This document shows positions 1-10,026 of a stretch of 64,000 nt of DNA, piece after piece. How positions within the stretch are numbered: position 1 is the first letter of the stretch; every line of letters begins with the position of its first letter. Made by a program: the position numbers and the translations under genes. The notes under the pieces were generated by a model. That model saw only the letters and a list, made by a program, of their open reading frames with translations, was not told the origin of the DNA and ran no database searches. The stretch is from Ignavibacteria bacterium (GTDB taxonomy: Bacteria; Bacteroidota; Ignavibacteria; Tepidaquicellales; Tepidaquicellaceae): NCBI GenBank assembly GCA_016709315.1, contig JADJMZ010000001.1, positions 806,001 through 870,000 of the forward strand. The letters run 5' to 3'.

Positions 1-287
1 TGGAAACGAATCTCGGCAACGAATTAAGGAATAATATTGTAAAAATAAATTCTTCTCTTGAAAAGATAAATTATATAAGAAGCATTCTTATTCCCCAGAC
101 AGAGCAGGTATTTAAGTCTTCGCTGATTTCATACGAAACATCTTCGGCAGGATTCATTGATCTTTTAGATACTTACAGAGAGTTAAGAGAAAATAATCAA
201 ATGCTGTTTAAGGAAGAAATAGAATATCTGATATCTGTCAGTGAACTCGAAAAACTTACAGGCAAACAAATTTTAACAATCAACTAA
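1..287 (+). CDS. TolC-family outer membrane channel, C-terminal end only
   Basis: An open frame runs in from the left window edge (codons from position 3) and stops with TAA at 285-287. The 94 visible residues have the pattern of the last helices of the TolC/CusC outer membrane efflux family: an IPQTEQVF segment, a SYETSSAGFIDLLDTYREL segment (the usual 'Y..G..d.l..l....' hairpin helix), then an ELEKLTG ending typical of this family. The next gene starts one base after the stop, so it is the outer membrane exit duct of the metal efflux operon that follows. The N-terminus and signal peptide lie outside the window. The family call is from pattern only; metal specificity comes from the neighbours. 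Confidence 0.8.
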   Translation, partial: ETNLGNELRNNIVKINSSLEKINYIRSILIPQTEQVFKSSLISYETSSAGFIDLLDTYRELRENNQMLFKEEIEYLISVSELEKLTGKQILTIN

Positions 288-288
288 T

Positions 289-1629
289 ATGAAGAAAGCA
301 TTAATCATAATTTCCGGAATTGTAATTTTAGCTGTATCTGTATTCGGCGTCTATAAATTGTTTAACGGAAAAGATCAGGATATGACGGTTAAGAAATCCT
401 CTGAGCTGTATATATGTCCGATGCATCCTCAGATACAAAGTGATCATCCCGGAGTATGCCCGATCTGTCACATGGATCTCGTTCTTAAAGATATTGGAAA
501 TAATCAGAAAGAGTTTGATTCTCTTAAAAATAAATCCAAAGAATCCGGAGATGTGATATTAACCCATGAGCAGCAGGTCCTTGCAAATGTTCAGACCGAA
601 AAGGTTTCCATAAAAGAATACAGAAACAATCTGACTTTCAACGGATACATTAAAACAGGAGAAAATAACATGAGGCACATTTCGACTCCTGTATCTGGAA
701 AGTTAATCAGGATGTATGTTAATTATGAAGGTCAGATGGTAACAAAAGGTCAGGCAGTATTTGAGATGTATTCACCTGAAATTTATTCAACAGAGAAAGA
801 ATATATTCTTGCATTGCAGAATTATGAAAATGCAAAGAACAGCAGTTATGATCTTGTGACTGAGCAGGCAGAAGATCTTATTGCTTCTACAAAGACAAGA
901 CTGAGATTGTGGGAAGTAACTCCGGCACAGATAGAAGAACTTGAAAGAACAAAAGAAGCCAGGGATCACATAACAGTCTATTCCAAATACAGCGGCGTAA
1001 TTACAAAAAAGATAGTTCACGAAGGACACTGGGCTGCTGCAGGTGAGGATATTTACGACATTGTTGATATGTCCGTATTATGGGTGATGGCAAGTGTTCC
1101 CGAGGCAGATATAAAAGCAATAAAACCCGGACAGCAGGCTGACATTAGGGCTGTATCTTATCCGGATGAATTATTTAAAGCTAAAGTCAATTTCATAAGT
1201 CCGATGTTAAATCCCGAAACCAGGACACTTGAAGTAAGATTAGATGTGACAAACAGGAATTACAGATTAAAGCCGGATATGTTTGTAAAGGTAGAGATCG
1301 GATCGGCAGGATATGAATGGAATATTATTGTTCCGCGAAATGCAGTTATAAGAACAGGCAAAATGGATATTGTTTACATTAAGAAAGACAATAATGTATT
1401 TTCGCCTGTCATGGTAACAATCGGAGGAGAGCAGGATGGAAAATATTTAATTACATCCGGACTTTCCGAAGGAGATGAAATAGTGACAAGCGCAGGATTT
1501 CTGATTGACAGCGAAAGTCAGATACAAACAGGAAACGGTTCTCAAAACATGGAAGCTATGGATTTGAAAACAAATGAAGAGCCGGAATTTAATAAGGATC
1601 AGGATGTGATGAAAGATATGAAGAGATAG
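289..1629 (+). CDS. cusB: CusB-type periplasmic adaptor of heavy-metal RND efflux, with N-terminal metal-binding domain
   Basis: Membrane-fusion protein linking the inner-membrane pump to the outer-membrane channel. Residues 1-25 form one membrane anchor/signal segment. Residues 41-66 are a heavy-metal-binding domain with CPMHP and CPICHMDL motifs, as found in front of many CusB-like proteins and copper ATPases. The remainder is a HlyD-type adaptor: barrel-sandwich hybrid halves (around 125-160 and 230-265), helical hairpin between them, then beta-barrel and membrane-proximal domains (RTGKMDIVYIK, GLSEGDEIVTSAGFLI). At 446 aa it is close to family length. It starts one base after the channel gene stop and the pump follows 1 kb later, so one operon is likely. 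A 9-bp satellite starts at the last base of its stop codon. Cu(I)/Ag(I) is the likely substrate, inferred mainly from the pump. Confidence 0.88.
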   Translation: MKKALIIISGIVILAVSVFGVYKLFNGKDQDMTVKKSSELYICPMHPQIQSDHPGVCPICHMDLVLKDIGNNQKEFDSLKNKSKESGDVILTHEQQVLANVQTEKVSIKEYRNNLTFNGYIKTGENNMRHISTPVSGKLIRMYVNYEGQMVTKGQAVFEMYSPEIYSTEKEYILALQNYENAKNSSYDLVTEQAEDLIASTKTRLRLWEVTPAQIEELERTKEARDHITVYSKYSGVITKKIVHEGHWAAAGEDIYDIVDMSVLWVMASVPEADIKAIKPGQQADIRAVSYPDELFKAKVNFISPMLNPETRTLEVRLDVTNRNYRLKPDMFVKVEIGSAGYEWNIIVPRNAVIRTGKMDIVYIKKDNNVFSPVMVTIGGEQDGKYLITSGLSEGDEIVTSAGFLIDSESQIQTGNGSQNMEAMDLKTNEEPEFNKDQDVMKDMKR

Positions 1630-1745
1630 AGTGTTTAGAGTGTGTGGAGTGTGTCGAGTGTGTAGAGTGTGTGGAGTGTGTGGAGTGTGTGGAGTGTGTG
1701 GAGTGTGTGGAGTGTGTGGAGTGTGTGGAGTGTGTGGAGTGTTTT
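1629..1745 (+). repeat. 9-bp satellite array, about 13 units of GAGTGTGTG
   Basis: Thirteen consecutive 9-bp units, nearly all GAGTGTGTG. Edge units are degenerate (GAGTGTTTA first, GAGTGTTTT last) and two inner units vary at the ninth base (C, A). The first base of the array is the G of the adaptor gene's TAG stop. It lies inside a probable operon, 74 bp before the next gene. A second array with the same unit lies at 13624-13750. Its minus strand has an open frame (a Thr-Pro-His repeat) that I regard as a by-product of the repeat. Confidence 0.95.
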
Positions 1746-1818
1746 TGGAAAACAATGACCAGAGTTTTATAAACAAAATCAAAAAATAAAAATCTGCATT
1801 TGCAGAACAGGAGAAAAA

Positions 1819-2286
1819 ATGAAATACATTAATTTTAAAAAAATCTTTTTACCGTTGCTGATTATTCTGATAATATCAGTTGCGGGATGCGGAAAGAAGG
1901 AATCATCTGATGTTACTGAGAACAAAAATAAATCAGAAACTTCAGGGGAAAAAAGTGATATGAAGCAGACTGATAACATGTCTGACAAAAACGGTTCGGA
2001 TCATATCATGGTCAATCTGCCAACGATGCAGTGCAGTACATGCAAAAAGAATATCGAAACAGCTGTAAAAAAAATGGACGGAATTGAAAGCATCAATGTA
2101 GTTGTAAAAGAGAAAGTTGCACACATAAATTTTGATAAATCCAAAACTGACTTAGCTAAAATTGAAAGTACAATAACAGCAGCCGGTTATGATGCGAATG
2201 ACAAAAAGGCGGATCCGGAAGCTTATAAGGAATTGGATGACTGCTGTAAAAAACCTGAAGATCAGAAAGAAAAATCTAATCACTGA
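1819..2286 (+). CDS. Periplasmic HMA-domain lipoprotein (copper-binding)
   Basis: A 155-aa exported metal-binding protein. Residues 1-24 are a lipoprotein signal with lipobox SVAGC (Cys24), so it should be anchored in the envelope. A charged Ser/Glu/Lys linker (25-60) leads to a heavy-metal-associated domain (about 62-128) whose metal site is MQCSTC (Cys72, Cys75). The tail has an extra vicinal Cys142-Cys143 pair that could bind metal. A purine-rich AGGAG lies 8 bases before the start. It sits between CusB-like and CusA-like genes, so it could hand periplasmic Cu(I) to the efflux complex. That role is inferred; the domain call is firm. The C-terminal CC pair is not a standard part of the HMA fold. 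Confidence 0.85.
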   Translation: MKYINFKKIFLPLLIILIISVAGCGKKESSDVTENKNKSETSGEKSDMKQTDNMSDKNGSDHIMVNLPTMQCSTCKKNIETAVKKMDGIESINVVVKEKVAHINFDKSKTDLAKIESTITAAGYDANDKKADPEAYKELDDCCKKPEDQKEKSNH

Positions 2287-2367
2287 CTGAAATTTAATAA
2301 TTCTGTTAATAATCGATAGTACAGATGTTTGTAATAAACATTTAATTTAAATTGAATTAAAACCAAA

Positions 2368-2592
2368 ATGACAAACAAATATAAAGTTACAGGTATGACC
2401 TGCAGCCATTGTGTTGCAATGGTTCAGAAAACCCTTTCAGGAATTGAGGGTTTAGAAAGCGTTATAGTTACTCTTGATCCGCCTGAAGCGGAAATAAAAA
2501 TGAATCATCATATTGAAATAAGCATATTGAATTCGATTCTGGAAAAAGCAGGGAATTATAAATTAGAAGAATCGGAAAATTCAAATTCATAA
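2368..2592 (+). CDS. CopZ-like cytosolic copper chaperone (HMA domain)
   Basis: A 74-aa single HMA domain with no signal peptide. The MTCSHC metal-binding loop carries Cys12 and Cys15, and the ferredoxin-like beta-alpha-beta pattern fits residues 3-68. Such proteins carry Cu(I) in the cytosol and pass it to efflux pumps or ATPases. It is encoded just before the CusA-type pump and after the HMA lipoprotein, so the operon has one copper carrier for each side of the membrane. It could equally be called a MerP-like or generic heavy-metal-associated protein; copper is inferred from context. Confidence 0.85.
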   Translation: MTNKYKVTGMTCSHCVAMVQKTLSGIEGLESVIVTLDPPEAEIKMNHHIEISILNSILEKAGNYKLEESENSNS

Positions 2593-2677
2593 AAGAGTGT
2601 GATGATTAAAAAACTCTCTTAAGCAGACTGAATAAACACTTATAAACTTTTAGTTACTGTACTGCCAATATTTTATT

Positions 2678-5600
2678 ATGATAGAAAAAATAATTGATTT
2701 CTCCGTAAATAACCGGTTCATAATTTTAATAATTTATCTGGGTATAGCCGGTTACGGAATATACTCCATGATAAATACACCTGTAGATGCGATTCCTGAT
2801 CTTTCGGAAAATCAGGTGATCATCTGGACAGAATGGATGGGAAGAAGTCCGCAGATAATCGAAGATCAGATCTCATATCCGCTTACAACATCACTGCAGG
2901 GAATGCCGAAAGTAAAAGCTGTCAGAAGCACTTCAATGTTCGGAATGAGTTTTATTTATGTCATCTTCGAAGATAATACTGATATCTACTGGGCAAGAAG
3001 CAGAGTGCTGGAAAAATTGTCACAGGTACAGTCAACTCTTCCGGACGGAGTGAAACCTGTAATCGGTCCTGACGGAACAGGCGTAGGGCATGTATTCTGG
3101 TATCATTTAAAAAGCGATAAATATGATCTCGGCGAGTTAAGAGCTTTGCAGGATTATTATTTTAAATTAGGATTGCAGTCTGTTGAGGGTGTTGCTGAAG
3201 TTGCTTCAGTCGGAGGTTTTGTAAAACAATATCAGATAGATGTTGATCCAAACCGGCTTTCGGCGTATGGTCTGACCATGAATGAAATTGTGATGGCAGT
3301 TCAGAAAAGCAATAAGGATGTAGGCGGAAGAAATATTGAATCTTCGGACATTGAATATTTTGTAAGAGGAAAAGGATATATCAGGGATTCCCGTGATATT
3401 GAAGAAATAAATCTTATGACAGGGAAAAATGGAAATCCTGTAAAAATCAAAGATATTGGTTCGGTTCAGATTGGAGGTGACATAAGAAGGGGAATGCTCG
3501 ACTTCAACGGTGAAGGCGAAGTTGTAGGCGGGATCATTGTCATGAGATACGGCGAGAATGCACAAACTGTAATTGACAGAGTGAAAGGAAAGCTCTCCGA
3601 ACTTGAAAAAGGTTTGCCGGAAGGAGTTACTGTTCAGGTCGATTATGACAGAAGTGATCTGATCTCGAAAGCAATAAAAACTTTACGGGATGCTATCATA
3701 GAAGAATCGTTGATAGTAAGTCTGATAGTTTTAATTTTTCTCTTTCATTTCAGAAGCGCAGTCAGAATACTGATAGAAATTCCGGTGGCATTGCTGATCT
3801 CATTTATTTTAATGCGGCAGTTTGGAATAACATCAAACATAATGAGTCTTGGAGGTCTCATTATTTCAATTGGGATTCTGGTAGATGCTTCAATTGTAAT
3901 GGTGGAAAACGCTTACAGGAATATTGCTCTTGCTCAGGAAAAGGGACTTAAGATAGATTATAAAGAGATCTCCGCGCGTTCTGCGAAACAGGTAGGCAGG
4001 GCAATATTTTTTTCTGAAGCGATAATTGTTGTTTCATTTCTGCCAGTGTTTATGCTTGAAGGTCAGGAAGGAAAATTATTTCATCCGCTTGCATTTACAA
4101 AGACTTTTGCGATCGCAGGATCAGCTTTGATAACAATTACGCTTGTTCCGATGCTGATGACATTATTTATGAAAGGAAAGTTTTACAAAGAGGGACAGAA
4201 TCCGGTGACAAGATTTTTCAGCAGATTGTATGATCCGGTTTTGAGATTAGCTTTAAAATACAGGAAGACCACACTTGCAATAAATGTGTTAGCGTTGCTT
4301 ATAACCATTCCTCTGATCATGAGAACAGGAAGCGAGTTCATGCCGCCTTTGGATGAAGGAAGCTTATTATTCATGCCGACAATGCTGCCGAATGTATCAA
4401 TTAGTGAAGCAAAAAGAATTGTGGAAGTTCAGGACAGAATTATAAAAAGCATTCCTGAGGTGGAAACAGTTCTCGGAAAAGCAGGCAGAGCGGAGTCTCC
4501 AACTGATCCTGCCCCTGTAAGCATGATTGAAACAATAATTATACTCAAAGATAAATCTGAATGGAGACAGGGAATTGTTAAAGGTGACATTGTAAAAGAA
4601 CTGAATTCCAAATTGCAGATTCCCGGAGTAAGTAACGGCTGGACGCAGCCGATCATTAACAGGATAAATATGCTTTCTACGGGAATCAGAACAGATCTGG
4701 GAATAAAAATATTCGGAGATAATCTTGATACACTGGAAATGCTTGCAATAGAAGCAGAGAGACTTGTTAAAAACATTCCCGGCGCAGCAGATGTTTATGC
4801 AGAGCGGACGCAGGGCGGATCATACATTGACATAGATATCAATCGTGAAGCCATTTCGAGATACGGGCTGAATGTTTCAGACGTTCAGGATGTGATTGAA
4901 ATCTCAATTGGCGGAGAGAATATTTCCAAAACTGTAGAAGGCAGAAGAAGATTTCCGATCAGAGTAAGATACATGAAAGATTACAGATCTGATGTTGAAG
5001 CTTTGAAAAAAGTCTGGGTAAATTTACCAGGCGGAACTGTAAGCTCAATGGGGGGAACAGGAAATGAAACTTCAGCTAATTTAAATTCAGCTCAGAATAA
5101 AAAAACACAAATCCCGCTTGGAGAATTAGCAGATATAAAAATCACTTCCGGTCCTCCGATGATTTCTTCTGAAGATGCACTACTCCGGTCAGTGGTATTT
5201 CTGAATGTAAGAGACAGGGACATGGGTAGCTTTGTAAATGAAGCCAAAGAAGTGCTTGATAAAGATTTTACTCCTTCATTGCCGAAAGGATATTTTTATA
5301 CTTGGAGCGGTCAGTGGGAAAATCAGATCCGCGCAAAGAAAAGATTAGAGATCATCATTCCGATAGTTTTTATTATAATTTTTGTAATGCTTTATTTTAC
5401 ATTTAAAAATTTTCTGGAAGCAGGGCTTGTGATGCTGTCAGTTCCGTTTGCATTAATTGGCGGAATATATTATATGTCAATACTTAATCTGAATTTTTCC
5501 GTAGCGATCTGGGTAGGATTCATTGCGCTTTACGGAGTTGCGGTAGAGACGGGAGTGATAATGGTTATCTATTTACATGAAGCTCTGGATAAAAAATTAA

Positions 5601-5908
5601 TTGAGAAAGGTGATAATATATCTGCACAGGATTTAGTTGATGCAACAGAAGAAGGCGCAATATTAAGATTACGTCCTAAGCTGATGACTGTAGCGGTGGC
5701 AATGCTCGGACTGATTCCTGTCATGTGGGCAACAGGTACCGGAGCTGATCTTGCAAAGCCGCTTGCTGTTCCAATGATAGGAGGCATACTTACTTCTGCA
5801 ATTCACGTTCTGTTTGTTACGCCGGTGATATTTGTAATGATAAAAGAATATTTCAGAAAAAAAGGAAAGCTGAAGAAATCGGAGATGGCAAAGTTTATGG
5901 TGCATTAA
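2678..5908 (+). CDS. cusA: CusA/CzcA-family heavy-metal RND efflux pump
   Basis: Inner-membrane proton-driven pump of 1076 aa, normal length for the HME-RND family. It starts with a standard RND N-terminus (first membrane helix, then NTPVDAIPDLSENQVI) and has two porter halves and twelve predicted membrane spans. The fourth-helix signature at residues 397-411 (SIGILVDASIVMVEN) has Asp-Ala where divalent Zn/Co/Ni pumps have Asp-Gly, matching the Cu(I)/Ag(I) subgroup. The NMLSTGIRTDLGIKIFG stretch matches the periplasmic methionine-containing region of CusA. Upstream genes provide channel, adaptor and two copper carriers. I judge monovalent copper/silver export likely; substrate is inferred from motifs and context. 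Confidence 0.92.
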   Translation: MIEKIIDFSVNNRFIILIIYLGIAGYGIYSMINTPVDAIPDLSENQVIIWTEWMGRSPQIIEDQISYPLTTSLQGMPKVKAVRSTSMFGMSFIYVIFEDNTDIYWARSRVLEKLSQVQSTLPDGVKPVIGPDGTGVGHVFWYHLKSDKYDLGELRALQDYYFKLGLQSVEGVAEVASVGGFVKQYQIDVDPNRLSAYGLTMNEIVMAVQKSNKDVGGRNIESSDIEYFVRGKGYIRDSRDIEEINLMTGKNGNPVKIKDIGSVQIGGDIRRGMLDFNGEGEVVGGIIVMRYGENAQTVIDRVKGKLSELEKGLPEGVTVQVDYDRSDLISKAIKTLRDAIIEESLIVSLIVLIFLFHFRSAVRILIEIPVALLISFILMRQFGITSNIMSLGGLIISIGILVDASIVMVENAYRNIALAQEKGLKIDYKEISARSAKQVGRAIFFSEAIIVVSFLPVFMLEGQEGKLFHPLAFTKTFAIAGSALITITLVPMLMTLFMKGKFYKEGQNPVTRFFSRLYDPVLRLALKYRKTTLAINVLALLITIPLIMRTGSEFMPPLDEGSLLFMPTMLPNVSISEAKRIVEVQDRIIKSIPEVETVLGKAGRAESPTDPAPVSMIETIIILKDKSEWRQGIVKGDIVKELNSKLQIPGVSNGWTQPIINRINMLSTGIRTDLGIKIFGDNLDTLEMLAIEAERLVKNIPGAADVYAERTQGGSYIDIDINREAISRYGLNVSDVQDVIEISIGGENISKTVEGRRRFPIRVRYMKDYRSDVEALKKVWVNLPGGTVSSMGGTGNETSANLNSAQNKKTQIPLGELADIKITSGPPMISSEDALLRSVVFLNVRDRDMGSFVNEAKEVLDKDFTPSLPKGYFYTWSGQWENQIRAKKRLEIIIPIVFIIIFVMLYFTFKNFLEAGLVMLSVPFALIGGIYYMSILNLNFSVAIWVGFIALYGVAVETGVIMVIYLHEALDKKLIEKGDNISAQDLVDATEEGAILRLRPKLMTVAVAMLGLIPVMWATGTGADLAKPLAVPMIGGILTSAIHVLFVTPVIFVMIKEYFRKKGKLKKSEMAKFMVH

Positions 5909-6016
5909 AGAATTTCAGATCTATCCGTCCAAAGCAATTGAATGGAAATTTTGAAATAAACTTCTTCAATGGTTTCCACCTCCTTATAATGTAGGTTATG
6001 TTAAATGGAGTTGTAT

Positions 6017-6084
6017 GACCTCCCCCTGCCCGCCTTCAGCGGGCTTCCCCCTCCTTGCAAAGGAGGGGGATTAAGGGGGTGGTC
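6017..6084. repeat. Palindromic intergenic repeat, family B, copy 1
   Basis: Complex palindrome in the 386-bp gap between cusA and ppk. Outer arms GACCTCCCCCT and AGGGGGTGGTC enclose two hairpins: CCCGC/GCGGG with loop CTTCA, and CCCCCTCCTT/AAGGAGGGGG with loop GCA. The fold would be a three-way junction. Related copies lie at 15098-15144 and, degenerate, at 19738-19778. No coding content and no T-run, so it is a dispersed repeat rather than a simple terminator. The rest of the gap (5909-6016, 6085-6294) holds nothing I recognise apart from presumed promoter DNA of ppk. Confidence 0.8.
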
Positions 6085-6294
6085 GTAATTTTTTGAGACA
6101 AAGTATTTGAATGAGAAAGTTAGGGAGAGGTTAAGATTAAAATCTTCGATATTATTGTATTTAGATGTAAAATTAAAAAGTTATTTGTTCATTACAAAAT
6201 GTTTTGGACGGCACTAACTTTATTTAAATTCCGTTTCAAAAAACCATAATACATAGAATCTGAAAGTTATAAGAATTAAATTGATATAATAATT

Positions 6295-8433
6295 ATGAGT
6301 AAAAATAAATCGGAATATTTTCTCAATCGTGAATTAAGCTGGATTGAATTCAATAAACGCGTGCTTGAAGAAGCTGAAGATAAATCACAGCCGGTACTTG
6401 AAAGACTGAAGTTTCTTTCTATTTTCAGTACCAATCTTGATGAGTTTTTCATGATACGTGTTGCAGGTTTAAAGCGTCAGGTAAGAAGCGATGTAAATGA
6501 ACTTACTTCAGATAAAATGACAGCGCAGGAACAAAGGGACAGCATTTATGAAATTCTTACACCTTTGGTAGAGAAGCAATACAAAGTATTTAACGAAGAG
6601 ATCCTGCCGGAGCTTGAAGAACATAAGATAAATTTTATTAAATATACTGAGCTTAATGAAAGTGATAAAAAGACAGTTGATGATTATTTTGAAGATGAAA
6701 TCTTCCCGGTTCTGACACCGCTGGCAATTGACAATGTTCATCCTTTTCCTAATCTCATAAACAGAAGTCTTGCGCTTGCAATAATTCTTGATGATCCTGA
6801 TACTGCTGAAGTTGAAGAAAAGGTCTGCGTAATACAGATACCGAGTAATATTTCCAGATTTTATTCAATAGAATCAGGCAACCGCGACAGTATAATACTT
6901 CTTGAGGAAATCATTAAAGCCAATGCTGAGAAACTTTTTTTCAGGGATGAGATCTATAGACTGCTTTGCATTCAGGATAACAAGAAACGCTGATCTTGAA
7001 CTCGAAGAAGAAGAAGCTGCGGATCTGCTGACGCTTATAGAAGAAGAAGTTAAAAAAGACGTCTCGGGATCTTAGTGAGACTGGAAGTTGACAGAAAAAT
7101 GCCTGATAAGCTTCTGCAGTTTCTGGTGAACATACTTGAAGTGGAAAACAATGAGATATACAAAATTGACGGACCACTGAATCTGGGCGATATGATGTCA
7201 TTGTATAAAATTGATAAACGCGAACTGAAGTATGAAGGATTTACTCCGAGGATCTCATCTTATTTCAGGGATCAGGAAAATTTCTTCAAAGAAATATCCG
7301 AGCAGGATGTATTCCTTCATCATCCTTTTTATTCTTTTTCATCTGTGAGTGAATTTATTGCACAGTCTGCAGAAGATGCAAAAGTTTATGCAATAAAACT
7401 GACCTTATACAGAACCAGCGGCGATTCACCGATCATTAAATCTCTTATTGAAGCTGCTGAAAACGGAAAGCAGGTTACGGCAGTTGTCGAACTTAAAGCC
7501 AGATTCGATGAAGAAAATAATATTATCTGGGCGAGAGCTCTTGAGAATGCAGGGGTTCATGTCGTTTATGGTATTGCAGGACTTAAGACACATTGTAAGA
7601 TCGCGCTTGTAGTCAGGAAAGAAGAAAAAGGAATGAAAAGATATATTCATTTAAGCACCGGAAATTACAATGCTGTAACTTCAAAACTTTATACAGACTT
7701 CGGACTCTTTACCGCAAATCAGGAATTCTGCAAAGATGCTTCGAATCTGTTCAATTATCTTACCGGATATTCAAAGCACAGCAGTTACAAAAAACTTCTT
7801 GTAGCTCCTCTGAATCTGAGAAGGAAAATGCTTAAGATGATAGACGATGAAATAAAATCGCAGAAGGAAAACGGCAACGGATACATTCTGTTCAAAGTAA
7901 ATTCAATGGTAGACGAAGAAGTGATAATGCGTCTGTATCAGGCATCCAAAACAGGAGTTAAGGTTGATCTTATCACAAGAGGAATGTGCAGACTGAGACC
8001 TAAAGTAAAAGGTCTGAGTGATTATATAAATGTTTACAGTATTGTAGGAAGATTTCTTGAACACAGCAGGGCATATTATTTTTTCAATAACGGACAGCCG
8101 AAACTTTATCTCGGAAGCGCTGATGTTATGCAGAGAAATTTTGACAGAAGGATCGAAGTGCTTTTTCCTATTGATGACAAAAGGATCAAGGATGATATAA
8201 CTGAAATACTGAAACTTTATCTGAAGGATACTGCGAAGACCAGAGTGATGATGAGCGACGGTACATATATTAAGAAGGAAGAGCTGCTAAAGGAAAGTTC
8301 TGAACCGTTTGAGAGTCTTAACATACAGGAATATTTTGTTAAAAAAGTGATCAAGAAATATGAAAAAGAACTCAAGCAGGAAATGAGGAAGAAGATCACA
8401 CAGAACGGCACTCACAAAAAATCCAAAGTTTAA
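6295..8433 (+). CDS. ppk1: Polyphosphate kinase PPK1, reading frame interrupted by two compensating single-base indels
   Basis: PPK1 makes and degrades polyphosphate using ATP. As written, the first frame ends at 6993 and a second runs 7075-8433 (its GTG is not a real start). Between them another frame encodes the missing family sequence (AFRITRNADLELEEEEA). An extra T at 6965-6967 and a missing A in the run 7052-7057 would restore one protein of about 712 aa, normal for PPK1. Catalytic residues are intact: phosphorylated His in KTHCK (about residue 433), the STGNYN loop, and second His in HSRAYYF (about 590), both close to E. coli numbering. Two opposite indels in homopolymers suggest sequencing error more than decay. 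Family call is secure; functionality depends on the indels. Confidence 0.9.
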
Positions 8434-8480
8434 TTAAATCATTAAACTGATTTTGTCATTAATACACCCCGAAAATTTAA

Positions 8481-9986
8481 ATGCCGAAAAGAACAGATAT
8501 AAAAACAATACTGATAATTGGAAGCGGACCGATAGTAATCGGTCAGGCGTGTGAATTTGATTACTCAGGAACTCAGGCGGTAAAAGCTCTCAAGGAAGAA
8601 GGATACAGAGTAGTACTCATCAACTCAAACCCTGCCACGATAATGACCGATCCTGAAATTGCAGACGCCACATATATCGAACCTATAACAAGTAAATTCA
8701 TTGAAAAGATAATTGAAAAGGAAAGACCTGAAGCCATACTGCCGACAATGGGTGGTCAGACAGCACTGAATGCTGCGATGGATCTTCATGAAAAAGGAAT
8801 TCTTAAAAAATATAATGTAGAGCTCATTGGTGCAAAAGTTGAAGCAATAAGAAAAGCTGAATCACGTGAAGAGTTTCATGATGCAATGAAGAAGATCGGA
8901 CTTGAAGTAGCGAAGGGAAAATTCATTAAGGATTTCAGTGAAGCAAAAAACTTCGCAGAGGAAACGGGATTTCCGATAATTATCAGACCTTCGTTTACTC
9001 TCGGCGGAACGGGCGGAGGTATTGCATACAATGTGGAAGAGTTTGAAACACTTGTAACAAGAGGACTCGAAGCTTCTCCGACAAATGAAGTTTTAATAGA
9101 GGAATCTCTCATCGGGTGGAAAGAATTTGAACTTGAAGTAATGAGAGACATCAATGATAATTTCGTAGTGATCTGTACAATAGAAAATTTCGATCCGATG
9201 GGAGTTCATACCGGCGACTCTATCACAGTTGCTCCGTCGCAGACACTTAACGACAAACAGTATCAGATTCTTCGTGATGCAGCGAAGAAAGTAATTTCAG
9301 AGATCGGCGTTGAAACCGGCGGATCGAATATTCAGTTCGCCGTAAATCCTGAAACCGGAAGAGTGATAGTGATAGAGATGAATCCCAGAGTATCAAGGAG
9401 TTCTGCGCTGGCATCCAAGGCGACGGGATTTCCCATTGCGAAGATAGCTGCCAAGCTTGCAGTCGGATATACGCTTGACGAAATTCCTAATGACATAACA
9501 AAGACCACACCTTCCTGCTTCGAACCTGTAATAGATTATGTAGTATTGAAAATTCCGAGGTGGGATTTCGATAAGTTCAGGTCGTCAAATCCTGAAAGCG
9601 ATGTACTCGGCATTCAGATGAAATCAGTAGGCGAAGTAATGTCCTTCGGAAGAAATTTCAGGGAGGCACTGCAGAAAGCGCTGAGATCTCTGGAAACAGG
9701 TAGATCAGGTTTGGGCTCTGACGGAAAGGATAAATTCAGTTTTGAATATCTGACAAACTTAAAAGATGAAGAAAAGTCAAATTTAAAATTAAGAATTCTC
9801 AGTAAACTGAAAACTCCGAGAAGCGATAATATATTTTACATCCGTTATGCAATGCTGACAGGAGCAAGCATGGATGAGATTCATAATTCCACAAAGATTG
9901 ATAAATGGTTTTTAAATCAGATACAGCAGATTGTAGAGATGGAAAGAGAGCTGCATGAGTATGAGGTACAGGATTTTCAAAATTAA
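8481..9986 (+). CDS. carB: Carbamoyl-phosphate synthase large subunit, N-terminal half as a separate gene
   Basis: Carboxyphosphate-forming half of CarB (pyrimidine and arginine synthesis). The 501 residues match the family from its true N-terminus (PKRTDIKTILIIGSGPIVIG). The ATP-grasp glycine loop GGTGGG is near residue 176 and the metal ligands Glu299 and Asn301 lie in the EMNPRVSRSS motif. The carboxyphosphate domain (1-400) is complete; the oligomerisation domain stops after QIVEMERELHEYEV, where a full CarB of about 1070 aa continues. No CarB sequence follows the TAA in any frame; instead there is an inverted repeat and a terminator. The missing half begins at 63843. Split large subunits are known in Methanocaldococcus and Aquifex, so this may work as a two-piece enzyme. 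Confidence 0.93.
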   Translation: MPKRTDIKTILIIGSGPIVIGQACEFDYSGTQAVKALKEEGYRVVLINSNPATIMTDPEIADATYIEPITSKFIEKIIEKERPEAILPTMGGQTALNAAMDLHEKGILKKYNVELIGAKVEAIRKAESREEFHDAMKKIGLEVAKGKFIKDFSEAKNFAEETGFPIIIRPSFTLGGTGGGIAYNVEEFETLVTRGLEASPTNEVLIEESLIGWKEFELEVMRDINDNFVVICTIENFDPMGVHTGDSITVAPSQTLNDKQYQILRDAAKKVISEIGVETGGSNIQFAVNPETGRVIVIEMNPRVSRSSALASKATGFPIAKIAAKLAVGYTLDEIPNDITKTTPSCFEPVIDYVVLKIPRWDFDKFRSSNPESDVLGIQMKSVGEVMSFGRNFREALQKALRSLETGRSGLGSDGKDKFSFEYLTNLKDEEKSNLKLRILSKLKTPRSDNIFYIRYAMLTGASMDEIHNSTKIDKWFLNQIQQIVEMERELHEYEVQDFQN

Positions 9987-10026
9987 GTATGACAAGTCCG
10001 GGGATATGCTGTGCTTGATATTCATC

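Noticed and set aside
1629..1745. CRISPR-like array
   Set aside because: The units are 9 bp with no unique spacers and no cas genes nearby; it is a plain tandem repeat.
1447..1782. Minus-strand frame with Thr-Pro-His repeats through satellite array 1
   Set aside because: Its repeat comes wholly from the 9-bp DNA unit, whose length is a multiple of three. The rest lies antisense to the adaptor gene and has no family resemblance.
7052..7057. Programmed ribosomal frameshift in ppk1 at the A6 run
   Set aside because: A second opposite shift about 90 bases upstream is also needed, and single-base indels occur in two other genes. Assembly error explains all.
9987..10026. Continuation of CarB after 9986 by frameshift
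   Set aside because: I read all three forward frames up to the inverted repeat and found no CarB-like residues, so this is not a simple indel.
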